From Gigaspora margarita (lineage: Eukaryota > Glomeromycota > Glomeromycetes > Diversisporales > Gigasporaceae): DNA of 64,000 bases. This document shows positions 46,590 through 57,095 of the stretch, piece by piece. The notes beneath the pieces were generated by a model. That model saw nothing but the letters and a program-made list of their open reading frames with translations. It ran no database searches and was not told where the DNA came from. Position numbers and translations under genes: made by a program. Location of the stretch: NCBI GenBank assembly GCA_009809945.1, contig WTPW01000400.1:39167-103166 (forward strand), read 5' to 3'. How positions within the stretch are numbered: the first letter of the stretch is position 1; the number at the start of each line of letters is the position of its first letter.

Positions 46590-47612
46590 GAACTATTTTG
46601 TAAAAATTTTTCAAATTTCGAGTATTCATTTTCTGAGAAACCAGAAAAAATTGGTGAAAGAGGGTTTGGAGTTATACATAAAGCTTATTTAAAAGACATG
46701 AAACAATTTGTGGCTTTGAAGACTTTAGATCATGATGACGAAGAAGCTTTTATTTGAGAAGTATGGATTATATTTTGTTACAGTATATTTATTCATGTTG
46801 CAGTCATAATTCTTATTTTAAATATTTAAAATTACAAGGTTAAATGCACTACTAAAGTTAATCATGATAATATAATAAAATTTTTTGGAATTATTCATGG
46901 TATTCTAATTTTTATTAAATGGATAAACACATATTTTTAAATATCTAATCATTAAAAAATTTCTTAAAATTCATAAATTAGATCCTAAAACAGAAACATA
47001 TTATATGGTTCTTCAGTTAGCAAACAGTGGAGGTCTTGAATCTTATTTGAACGCTTGTTCAACATTAAATTAGTTAACTAGAATTAGAATGGCAAAAGAA
47101 ATTTCAAGCGGGATTAACTATTTGCATGGGACAAATGTTCATCGAGATCTTGTATGAGAATTTTCTTTATTCTTTTTACAGCATATGATTTACCGGAACA
47201 CACTATTGATAAAATTTAGCACGATAAAAACATATTAGTACATAAGGGCAGAATGATTATAACAGACTTTGGTTTATCCAAATCATTAGATGACGGCACA
47301 GAATCTATTTCAAGTGGTGTTTATGGAAGATGTGAATATTGCGATCCCAAATACGTCCTAAATCCGCTCAAGTATAAATGGAACAAGCATTTTGATGTTT
47401 ATAATATTGGTGTTCTTTTTTGGGAACTATCTAGTGGTGTACCTCCTTTTAATGAGTTTAAAAATAATCCAACAAAAATATCCAATCGTTTATGCAAAGG
47501 TCGAGAACATCCAATTGAAGGAACTCCCATTGATTTCCAAAATCTTTATACTGCTGCTTGGGATGGTAGTCCAGATAAGCGTCCTAATTTCAAAGAATTT
47601 GCAAAAAGTTAG
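46590..47612 (+). pseudogene. TKL kinase domain relic, unit C
   Basis: It begins FEYSFSEKPEKIGERGFG and KQFVALKTLDHDDEE. The intron from about 46756 carries a proper GTATGG donor and AAG acceptor before VKCTTKVNHDNIIKFFGI. HRD is intact here (TNVHRDL). The last exon (from 47221, HDKNILVHKGRMIITDFGL) is open to TAG 47610-47612 and ends RPNFKEFAKS. Stops interrupt the middle exon (TLN*LTRI) and the first exon (EEAFI*E). The APE motif reads DPK and the SDVYSFG motif is changed to FDVYNIG. This is the best preserved of the three units but is still broken. Confidence 0.75.
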
Positions 47613-47940
47613 GTCAAATTCTGTTAGAAATAGTTTATGAGAAGGTGCTTTGTTACTTTTCTTGTTGAATTTCTCAAGAAATGCAGTTATTGAATGTCCC
47701 AAGTCTTAACTATACTAAACTATTGAAACAATTCCTAATTGCCAGATGTAAGTTTGAACATGTATATATTAACTCTTGTTTCTTAATCAGAATGTTTAAT
47801 GAATTAATAATACTTCATATTATTAATAATAGAATGGTGTGAGTACAATACAAAGTTTAGTAAGACATATCTATAGATTAATGCTAAATAAACTACATCA
47901 ATTATTAGGACGTAAGTATGAACTTTTATCGCAGAAATTT

Positions 47941-48115
47941 GTTATATTAATTCTTAATTATGAATTGATTAACAAATAATTTAATAAATATATAATTTGT
48001 TATATTAATTCTTAATTATGAATTGATTATCAAATAATTTAATAAATATATAATTTGTTATATTAATTCTTAATTATGAATTGATTATCAAATAATTTAA
48101 TAAATATATAATTTA
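47941..48115. repeat. 58-bp tandem repeat, three copies
   Basis: Units start GTTATATTAATTCTTAATTA at 47941, 47999 and 48057 and are nearly identical, with one AAC/ATC difference. The expansion is therefore recent within the old array. Confidence 0.9.
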
Positions 48116-50659
48116 TGTACAATTCCTATTGTCCCCATTACCATTAGGTGAGTATAGAATACAATTAACCATATTCAAAATTCAATCATATATTGGGTGT
48201 TAAATAATATTTCAATTACCAGCTCATAAGTGTGTAGGATTAAATTAAAATTTCGTGAGGAATTGATTAAACGATTACATTAACATAAATTATATCAATT
48301 TTTAGAGAGTGAGTTAAGAATTTTCATTAAACATGCTTGCATAATATACCAAATTAAATAAGAATGTGTAAGTATAGTTTTGGTTATTTGTATTTACTCT
48401 TTAAATTAAACTTAAGAATTCGTGCTAAATATTCGGCCAATCAATTAACTAATTTGTGAGTAAGAAGAAATAATTGCATATATTGTTGGATCAAATCTTA
48501 CTATGAATTATTAACCCAAACGATTATATAAATTGCTTAATTAGCAAGTGAGTATGAACACTGATAATTTGCATCCGTTTTTTAGAAATTAGAAAATAAT
48601 CCAATATTTCAAATACATAACTTAAATATATATAAATAATTCTCATTATATAAATAAGTATTAAGCACTCCTTTACAATTACATCTAGCTTGTGAGTACT
48701 AAGTTCAAATCATGTATTAATCAAGTATTGACAATAAAATATATTGTTCATATTTAAATTAATCCATATATTAGTAAAAAGTAAGTTCAATTATGTGTAC
48801 AGTATTCATGTATTGACTTTAAAATATAATTTTTCGCACCTAAATTAATCCATCTATTAGCAAGTAAGTTCTATTGTATACATTATTTATTACTGTAAAT
48901 TAATTTTCAACGATTAATATTGAATAATTCTTCAAATTGACGTATATAAATTACGTCAGTGAGTGAGTATAAATTTAACTATGAGCACTAATATTCGTTT
49001 ACAGGCTATGATCAAGCTATAAAATAAATAACATCAACATTAAGCGGGTAAATAATTTAAATCCACTTTTAAATCTAAATTTCAAGCAAATAATAACTTA
49101 TTCAACAACTAGAGTGTAAGTGGATCGTTCAATTAGCATATTCACTTTTTTCCGTTGAATTATTTCTATGTCTCCTACTAGGGAGTAAGTTAAAAAAATT
49201 ACACGTATCGCAGAATTTACAAATATTTAGTGTTAAATTTCAAATGATTGTTAATTAATTAATCATTATTAGTACGTGAATATTATTTATAAAACGTATA
49301 TAGTGTGCTAAATAAAGCTTCAAATAACTATAAATTTAACTATTTACAATGAGTAAGTAAGAATACACTATTATGTATATCAAAAATTAAATATTGGTGT
49401 TAAATAATGCTTCATTGATAGCATAAAATATATTAATTATCAGTGCGTAAGTACTAAGTTAGGTTGCCTATATTTATTTAAATCGAATGCTATGATTAAT
49501 CTCGTTCAAATCTATCAGGATGTAAGTTTTGGAAGTAAATATTAACTTGTTAAAAATTAGTACTAATAATGATTGCTACAAAATTATTTGAAATACTAGA
49601 AAGTAAGTCAAAATATGTCTAATGATTTGTTAAATCAGAATATTATATCAACCGATTATATAAATTACTAGGGAGTAAGTGTGTTTATTATATAAATAAG
49701 ATTTGCGATGAATTATACTTCATAAAAATTGCTTAAATTATGTTAAATACTAGGAAGTAAGTTTAAAAACTTTTTATGTTGTGAATTTACAATGAATCAT
49801 TCATTCGTCATATACTTAAAGTTCTTTTTTTTTTTTTTTGACAGTTTATAATCTATAAACTTATTAAATATTATAAGATATAAATATGAATTAAAATAAA
49901 GCAAATTTATACAACTTTATAGTACGGCAATAATTTAAATAATTTTTGTCTTACTTCTTTTAACATATTGGATAAATATGGTGATAATTTATAATTCATA
50001 ATTAGGTTGTGAGTACAAATTCGATTATTTAAATATATTTAAAACATATGCTAAATGAATAATCATCAAATGATTGCAGAAAGTAAGATTGAATAGTATT
50101 TTTTATTCGATTATAAATAGTCGCCAAGTTGATGCTAATTAATACTTTAAATTTTTACATTTTAGAGCGTGAGTGTAATGTTCGATTAAAAGATATTAAT
50201 TTATAAACAGAATTTATAATTAAACAAATATATAATTTGTAAAACTTTATAATAGACTGTGAGTATAAATTTCGAACATGCACGTACATTTATTCATAAT
50301 CTGATTACAGTATTATTAACAAAGTTTGTGAGTAAGGAGTTCAGTTCGCTATGCACAAATATTTTTTCATTATAATTTAACAGTGTACTATTGTTAAATA
50401 ATTATAAATTAATCATAAATTATCAGAAAGTAAGTTTTGAAATATTTTTTAAAAATGCTTCAATTCTCAACTTGTTAAATCGAGACTTTATTTACTGAAA
50501 CATATAAATAACAATTAAAGTTACCAGAGAGTGAGTATAAAGGTCGGTTATACGGGTGCCATTCAGACTTTGAATTATATTTTATACAAGGCACGATCTA
50601 TTTAATTTACTAGGGAACGTGTTCGATACAAAATAACTAGGAAAACGTGTAATGTTAAA

Positions 50660-50842
50660 GTCCGGAGCATAATACAATCAGGACTATATAATTTTTTTAC
50701 GGGATCATCCGCCTTATCGGGCTGATCCGTGTTGATCTGTTTATATGTTTTGAAATGCTGATTGGCTCAATATCACATGAGCGGAACCCGGCACAAATTT
50801 TGGTCTATTGTTCCCCAGTAAGTCCTCCGCTACGCTCCGGAC
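50660..50842. mobile_element. G+C-richer inverted element in the array
   Basis: GTCCGGAGC at the left and GCTCCGGAC at the right bound about 183 bp that is far less A/T-rich than the array (GGGATCATCCGCC, GGGCTGATCC inside). It looks like an unclassified MITE. No target duplication was fixed. Confidence 0.5.
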
Positions 50843-51400
50843 AATTATATAATCTTATCAACTACAGATGGTATAAAGCTCGACAACATTCCTTTTATTG
50901 TGCAATTAGAATTTAACATTGGATTAGTATTAAATAATGTTTCGAACGACTACATTAATTATTCGTAAGTTAAATGTCTTTATTAATTGTGCTTAATCTT
51001 AAGGTCCAGTCCGTGAGTATAAAGTTCAACTGTTTAAATCGTTTTTGTTAAATAATATTATTTAATCGCTAAATTATATAAATTATCACCTACTAGCAAT
51101 AAGTGAGTATAAAGAAAATCGCATATGTTAGTTCAAAATGTCACAGTAATTTTTAATTACATTATTGGATACAAAAGGTGTGCGCGAATATGTATTGATT
51201 TGTTGCACTTATTAAATTTGAATTTTAGTTTAATATTAATACTTAATAAATTAATTACTCAATTGGTTAAATTATCAGGGAGTAAGTTATCAAATTTATC
51301 CATTTGCTAAATCTAAATTACTGGCAAATTAAAGCTAAATGTAAATAATACAATAATTTAAGATTGCATAAATTATTAGCAAGTAAGTTTGAATAATCAA

Positions 51401-52118
51401 GATTTTTACAAAGCTCCCGTGGCAGTGCCAGTATATTCTCAAATTATATAAAAGATAAGCAACGATAAAGTTTACAATTAGCTAATTTGTAAAAATTTAT
51501 ATATGTAGGCAAAATATAATTCAGAATCAATATGTAGTATCTTTATTTAGATGTATAATCAATAATGAAGATAAAAATTAAAAAAAATTTTCCATGCGGT
51601 ATCATGCGAATTTTATATATCATGCGCATTTTATTATAAAATGCGCATTTTTCCCATCTCTAGTTTATGGCAAACAAATTCAGTACCTATCGCCTATAAA
51701 AACCAGCATTTGTACCTAAACTCCATCCATAATAAAATAAAGGTTTTATACATCGATTAAAAAATTTCCATCAAGAAATTTAGTAAGCTTTCAAATGTAT
51801 TTTGAAATAAAAATAAGCATTCTTGTAACTCGGACATTTTTAAAAATTACAGTATGGACGATTTGATAAAATACGTAGAATTCAATTTCATCTGTTTTAA
51901 TAATCTGATAATTACTAAATTTTAAGTTAATTTCAAATCTACTTATTAAGTGGATTTTGAATTCTCTAACTGTGTCAATTTAGAATTTCGTTATTTAGTT
52001 GCCACATAAGTTGATTCGGAAACTAAAAACATTCGGTTTTGACGTACAATATATACTATTAGCTTTGATTTTTTTATAAACATAATAGAAGTAATAAAAG
52101 TTATATTATTAGGTAGGT

Positions 52119-52120
<2 letters not shown>
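51401..52120. other. intergenic stretch with one ATGCGCAT-family element end
   Basis: 51585-51664 is the right end of an element (reversed: TAGAGATGGGAAAAATGCGC followed by ATTTTATAATAAAATGCGCA). Its left end was not found. Otherwise there is no gene. Confidence 0.45.
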
Positions 52121-52168
<48 letters not shown>

Positions 52169-52265
52169 TGAGCATAAGCAAAAATACAAACAGCAAATTG
52201 AGAACACTCATAACTATTATACTGTTCATGAGAACAGTAATTAAGTCTGAAATTTAATACACTGG
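52121..52265. mobile_element. poly(T) of 46 bases beside a small hAT MITE
   Basis: 52121-52166 is an uninterrupted T-run. 52172-52265 has a right end that, reversed, reads CAGTGTATTAAATTTCAG, the same kind of terminus as other hAT MITEs here, and contains GAGAACA/TGTTCTC words. TTAGTGA occurs on both sides (52165-52171, 52266-52272). Confidence 0.5.
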
Positions 52266-52289
52266 TTAGTGAAAAGACTTTGGCCCGGG

Positions 52290-52640
52290 TGATCAGGATG
52301 TTGGATTACATCATGGATCTCTAAAGTACAGAGTCACGGGATTTGGTTACTAAATCCTACAAATACATTACAATGTCAAACTCTATTAGTTGTTCCAAGT
52401 CTCTCTTTTTCTTCTTTTATTGTGAAGCGAAAATGTATCGCTTATATAACTTCTACGTTGTTGATAAATTCATTTAGTTCGATAAGTTCACTAAATTCAT
52501 TTAGTCAGATAAATCAAATAAATCAAATAAGTCAACTTAGTTTGATAAGTCAAAATTTCACACTTAACTAATTCGGTACGGTAAGATCCTTCTCAGCGTC
52601 GATCTACCTTTTTATAGCGCATACTATATATGCCCCCCAA
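52290..52640. repeat. dispersed repeat related to 31310-31610
   Basis: GAGTCACGGGATTTGG and TTTATTGTGAAG occur in the same order as at 31.3 kb. They are followed by repeated AAATAAGTCAACTTAGT-like words. It ends near a C-run (TGCCCCCCAAATCC). It may be a solo LTR; unproven. Confidence 0.3.
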
Positions 52641-53176
52641 ATCCACCAATTGCAAACAATGATCCACCGTTTACAACGGATTTATTAAAATGGTATTATT
52701 GTTACGTATCACTATTGCTATATATTATATGTATGATGTTTCACATACTGATACATTTATTTATCACTACAATTATATATATTTAATACATATGAATAAA
52801 ACTTTATTCGCAAATCTTTCTTTCTGATAATTACAAACACATATATTATACATTCCTTTTACCCAAGCTGTTTATAAGGCATAAAATTTGGAATTATTTT
52901 AAAAATATTAAAACATTTCCAGGAAATAAACAACCACGAGCTAAATTTGATTATGTGAAAGTTATGTAATGAAACTTATTGCCAGATGCGAAAAATATTT
53001 AAAAGTTTGTGAAGAAATAGGTTCAGAAATTAAGCAATAATTTAGTTTCCCAATTCCTCTAATTTTTCTACACGTAGCTCTCAACAAATAATGATTAATC
53101 AAAAATAAAAAAAAAAATACAACAAATTTTTTATATAGAATTGGTTCATCAAAACAAAGTAAAATAGAATACGAAT

Positions 53177-53431
53177 TTGTACAAGCAATTTATAAATGTA
53201 AGATTATCTATGTTGCTTTCAGAATTAAAGCCTATAAAACAATTATTTAAAGCAGTAAGACCTCCTAGTTTACTAATAATTTTGTTAGACCAAATATGTT
53301 TTAATACTAAAAATGACGAAAGCATTGATAAAATAGAATTTATTAATATGACTAGCAATAGTTGGCAAGTATATTTATACAAAAATTTATTTAATATTAT
53401 AATATCAAAAGTTTGTATTTTTATTTATTGA
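53177..53431 (+). pseudogene. doubtful coding remnant
   Basis: An open frame (MLLSELKPIKQLFKAVRPPS... KIEFINMTSNSWQVYLYKN) has protein-like patches, and sequence from about 52920 to 53170 also looks like decayed coding in shifting frames. No family is recognised. Confidence 0.25.
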
Positions 53432-53459
53432 TTTAAAAATTTATTTTTAAAATTATAGT

Positions 53460-53687
53460 TACGGCAATTTTTTCCGGTCAAAATGACTCTTAGCAGAATC
53501 TTAGGATTAGTGCGGACCGAGTTTTTTTTAATATAAAACCGGCACTAACATAATTCCGGCACACACTAACCCATCATGCGAGCCGAAATTTTTAATAGTT
53601 TCCGAAATATTCCGAAACCTCATAAGCAACTCCGAAAAGTTCCCATGCGCATGAAATTTGAAAAAAAACGCCAATTTGCCCATCACT
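53460..53687. mobile_element. hAT-like element, right end clear
   Basis: The reversed right end is TAGTGATGGGCAAATTGGCG, a hAT-type terminus. The interior has CCGAAA/TTCCGG words and ATGCGCATG. The left limit near TTACGGCAA is a guess. It abuts, and probably replaced, the upstream exons of the pseudogene that starts right after it. Confidence 0.45.
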
Positions 53688-53692
53688 AATTG

Positions 53693-54120
53693 TTAACACC
53701 CTATTTCTATTTCTATGATCCTCAAGAGAAGAATCCTAGAGAATTGAAACGACTTATCAAGGAGTTAACCGCTGAAAATCTACAAATAACTGAAATTAAA
53801 GTGAGTGAGAATTCTGAAAATTTGCATAATAAGATCATCGATGACGAAATTCGTAAGGGAAAATTCGAGAAGCTATAAAATCTTATTATTTTTGGGAAAA
53901 GTTCTAATTCAACGTTTCAAATATTACTCTTACAAATCTTTCAATGTACACCAAGCTCAGATGGTAGTTAATAAAGAACTCGAAAAACAACTACCTGGCA
54001 CTACTAAGAATTCCCGGAATAAAAGAATAGCCCAGAAGATTTATTCTTTCTTTGAATTGGCAAAATTTTTTTCTGCAGACTCTATTTCGAAGCTAAGCAT
54101 AAAATCAAATTTATAAGAGA
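53693..54120 (+). pseudogene. headless copy of the PAS-gene last exon
   Basis: It matches the last intron and exon of the gene at 55603-56934. TGTTAACA and CCTATTTCTATTTC correspond to that intron's end. RLIKELTAENLQITEIK and ENSENLHNKIIDD, then (after frameshifts near 53870 and 53895) LIQRFKYYSYKSFNVHQAQM and SFSADSISKLSIKSNL, correspond to the last exon. The ERAQ-to-ISSLFNNIG region has a deletion, and the sequence after the stop still shows one copy of the GTGAGACCTTGTCC word. The PAS part is absent and a hAT-like element ends immediately upstream. Confidence 0.8.
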
Positions 54121-54766
54121 CGAAGTTATGAAAACTGCGTCATAAAACACGTGAGACCTTGTCCTTCTGGACAACATATCATGTGACATTATTTCTGTAT
54201 TGGAATTGTCAAATATGTAATAAAATTTTAATATATTTCGTATATGAACTCAACCAGGTTAGATAGTAGATCTGGTTTATAGATAGTAACATGTATAGTA
54301 TGCTTTATAAAAAGAATGTAGACTAGAGATGTGTGATAAACCCAACATATATTTCGCATATTATGTGACTTCATACGGTGAACTTTAGAAATTATTAAGT
54401 TTTAGTGATGGCCTTAATTTTTGTTTTTTTTTTTTTTGTCTAATTAATTATTGTGGGGCTAAAGTTGAAATCAGTTGAAGTGAAATTTGGGATCTCAATT
54501 TAGATATATGAAAGCAACTAAAATCCATCTATACTTTTAATAGTACTCTGTCCCTAAATTCAAATCTTACTATTACGGGCATGGTATAAAAAATTCACTC
54601 AAAAATTTACATTTTAATAATAAATATTTAAAATTTCAGCTTAATTTCCAACAATTATTTTTATCAAAAAAAAAAAATTATTTTGATCAATCACTGCTAA
54701 AATTTTCTTCAATAAAAATTGGCTTCTCGCGAAACTTAACATTATCTGATTTACTCGCGCGATGAT
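54121..54766. other. intergenic stretch
   Basis: No gene. Short T- and A-runs occur at 54424-54438 and 54666-54677. Confidence 0.45.
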
Positions 54767-54876
54767 GATATGAGTGTCGCTAAGGGAAAGCCAGCAATTC
54801 TAAAAATAGATTTATTATGAATTTCATAATAAATCTATTTTTAGAATTGCCGGTTTCTCTTAGCGACACTCATATC
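54767..54876. repeat. 110-bp fold-back with nearly perfect arms
   Basis: GATATGAGTGTCGCTAAGGG pairs with its mirror at 54857-54876. The arms of about 54 bp meet at TATGAA|TTTCATA with hardly any loop and only about three mismatches. The flanks (CGCGCGATGAT / GCCGCCTCGC) extend the symmetry loosely. Confidence 0.8.
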
Positions 54877-55349
54877 GCCGCCTCGCACGCATGAGGCACA
54901 TCTCTAATGTAAAACCAATTAATGTAGAAATGTAAATATTAGGTTCATGCTAAACTAGTATTTTTTGTACCCACCGAAATTAAGCACCTCCTATTATTAA
55001 TATCATTTCCTTTTATGACCTAAACATTTTTTAACTTATGTGAGACGAAATTTGGGAAGATATCTCAGCAACCACCCAACCAAAGTCAATATTTTTTTTT
55101 ATTTTGGTTCTACAAATTTATAGAAAAAATTCATCGAATTTGGTTCATTGATTGTCGAGATATTGCTCAAAGTTTTGAACCATTTAAATCGCTTTTCAAA
55201 TCTGACGTGCATTAACAAATCGGAATTGGTTCCAAATTTGGACATCTCCTCGATTCATTGTGCAACCAATATGGTTTATAGGTAAAATTGAATTTCCGTC
55301 ACCTTTAATTAGTGCTCTAAGACTGGTTAAGACTTGTTTTATTTGGAAG

Positions 55350-55425
55350 CATGGCAACCTATTGGTAGAACGGTTGAACTATTTTATTGGTGTTTCAAGA
55401 AAGGTTTAGAATCCCATTTTCTGTA
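55350..55425 (+). ncRNA. tRNA-like segment (pseudo-tRNA or SINE head)
   Basis: TTGGTAGAACGG resembles a polymerase III A box and GGTTTAGAATCCC, 40 bp later, a B box. The spacing is right for a tRNA, but neither the acceptor nor the anticodon stem closes. It is therefore a decayed tRNA or SINE, not a working gene. Confidence 0.35.
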
Positions 55426-55602
55426 TTTTTATTAATTTCGCTAATCACGGAACATACCGTTTTGAGCATGCAATTTTTTTTAAGAATTTGGGCGAACAAT
55501 CATTAATTAATCTCAATAAAAAAATTTTTTATTTGAGTTCTAGATATTTGTAATAATACATGTACTTATTGATCGTCCTAATTCTCTGACAGCAGTAATA
55601 AT

Positions 55603-56934
55603 ATGACTAAAGTGAATAATATAACTGAGAAAAACTTTGTAGACTGTCTTGGCCCTAAAGAGCAATGGGACTCCTCACTCAAAGATGCTGTTGTAAGCTT
55701 ATATTTAGTTCTTTAATTTATGACATAAAACTTAATCTTATGATCTTAATTTTTCAGGAGTACTGCCTTGGTGCATCGTATCCTGTAACAATTTATTATG
55801 GAGAGGAAGATAAATTTAATATTATGTACAATCAAAGTATGTAAAAATTAATTTATCTGCTCATTAGTTATTGTGTATTTCTAAATATCTAATTATATGT
55901 AAATAAGAATGTGCAGAAAAGGTGCCAGTTATAAGATATAAGCATTTATACGGTTAGTTATAGTCACATAGCTTTGTATTAACATAAAGAAAAGGCTAAA
56001 TTTTAATTGATATTTTAATATTAAATAGAACTTGCATTTGGAAAAGAGTTTAGGAAAGTTTTACCTCACAATGAATATTTGGTATCATTGTATAAACGGT
56101 AAATATTACAAATTATATAGTAAAAAAAAAAAATTTTAATTAATATACGTAATAATTATTAAAATTTACTTATTAAGTATTTTAAATGGAGAAACTGAAT
56201 ATAAACGTGACGTTCCTCACCTAGATCCGATTAAAGACAATAAGGAATTCGAACAACGCTACTACACTTATTTAATGTCTCCGATTCGCAATAAGGATGA
56301 CATAATTAAAGGGATGTTGTGTGTGAGTGAGGATACAACTGATAAGGTTCTAGGAATAGAAAGAGTTCCAAATTGTTTGACTCGTTAGTAAATTATTTTA
56401 GTAAAACGTCACTATTTGTTAACAAAACATTATTAACGCATATTTCTATTTCGATAATCTTCTTCAGGACTTATCAAGGAGTTAACCACCGTTGCAAGTC
56501 TACAAATAACAATAACTGAAATTAGGGAAGAAGAAAGTGAGAATTCTGAAAACTTGCTTTATTTATATAATAAGATCACCGATGCCGAAAATCGTAACAA
56601 GATCGCAAATCAAGAAGTTATAAAATCTTATTATTCGTTCGGAAAAGCTCTAATTCAACGTTTCAAATATTACTCTGATAAATCTTTCAATGAACATCAA
56701 GCTCAAATTGCGGTTAATAAAGAACTCAAAAAACAACTACCTGGTACTACTAAGAACGCCCGTAATAAAAGAAAAGAAAGAGCCCAGAAGATTTATTCTC
56801 TCTTTAATAATATTGGTATTGAAAAAATAGAATTGGTAAAATCTTTTTCTGCTGACTCTATTTCAAAGTTGAGCATAAAAAATATCGAATATGTAAAAGA
56901 CGAAGTTAAGAAAACTGCATCACAAAGTACGTGA
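55603..56934 (+). CDS. PAS-domain protein with Glomeromycotina-type C-terminal domain
   Basis: Six exons: 55603-55692, 55758-55836, 55917-55952, 56029-56098, 56178-56383 and 56468-56934. They sum to 948 nt, 315 residues. Introns are 65-84 bp, GT-AG, two with GTTAGT donors; exon 3 may instead start at 55908 (three more residues, same frame). Residues about 12-155 read as a PAS domain of the type heading hybrid histidine kinases: LGPKEQWDSSLKDAV, then YPVTIYYG, IMYNQ (for LYNDAY), FGKEFRKVLP, ILNGETEYKRD, YYTYLMSPIRNKDD, MLCVSEDTTDKVLG. Residues about 219-300 (GKALIQRFKYYSDKSF... KERAQKIYSLFNNIG... SADSISKLS) form a basic helical domain I know from many Rhizophagus proteins; its function is unknown. 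There is no kinase or receiver domain. A role as a sensor or partner-binding protein is inference. Confidence 0.8.
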
Positions 56935-57095
56935 GACCTTGTCCTTTTGGACAATATTGTGATATTATGCACCACAAAGCACATGAGACCTTGTCCTTTT
57001 GGACAATATTGTGATATTATGAACCATAAAGCACGTGAGACCTTGTCCTTTTGGACAATATTGTGATATTATGCACCAAAAAGCACTTTGGACAA
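56921..57095. repeat. 52-bp minisatellite over the stop codon and 3' end
   Basis: Units begin at 56921, 56973, 57025 and about 57077 (partial), each with CACAAAGCACGTGAGACC, TTGTCCTTTTGGACAATA and a GTGATATTATG tail. The TTGTCCTTTTGGACAA part is a small palindrome. The stop codon of the PAS gene lies in the first unit. The pseudogene copy at 54.1 kb has only one unit, so the expansion came after duplication, or was lost there. Confidence 0.9.

Larger units (their letters stand above)
47740..51400 (+). repeat. diverged satellite array: about 85-bp units each carrying YAG-nnn-GTRAGT
   Basis: About 35-40 units, spaced roughly 70-100 bp, share a core like ATAAATTAYYAGNNAGTRAGTATAAAGTTC, with the rest strongly diverged. 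Clear examples are CTAGGGAGTAAGT (49175, 49668), ATCAGGGAGTAAGT (51270), ACCAGAGAGTGAGT (50522), TAGCAAGTGAGT (48539) and ACTGTGAGTATAAATTTCG (50249). All cores have the same orientation. Two later additions sit inside: a 58-bp tandem (47941-48115) and an inverted element (50660-50842). The open frame at 51125-51310 is unremarkable. No coding was found. Confidence 0.7.

Noticed and set aside
47490-47702. Minus-strand frame of 70 codons
   Set aside because: It is antisense to the last exon of kinase unit C.
47740-51400. CRISPR array
   Set aside because: The units are regularly spaced, but the repeats are diverged, the spacing varies by tens of bases and the genome is eukaryotic.
55350-55425. 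A functional tRNA gene
   Set aside because: A- and B-box-like words are present, but the acceptor and anticodon stems do not close; kept only as a tRNA-like segment.
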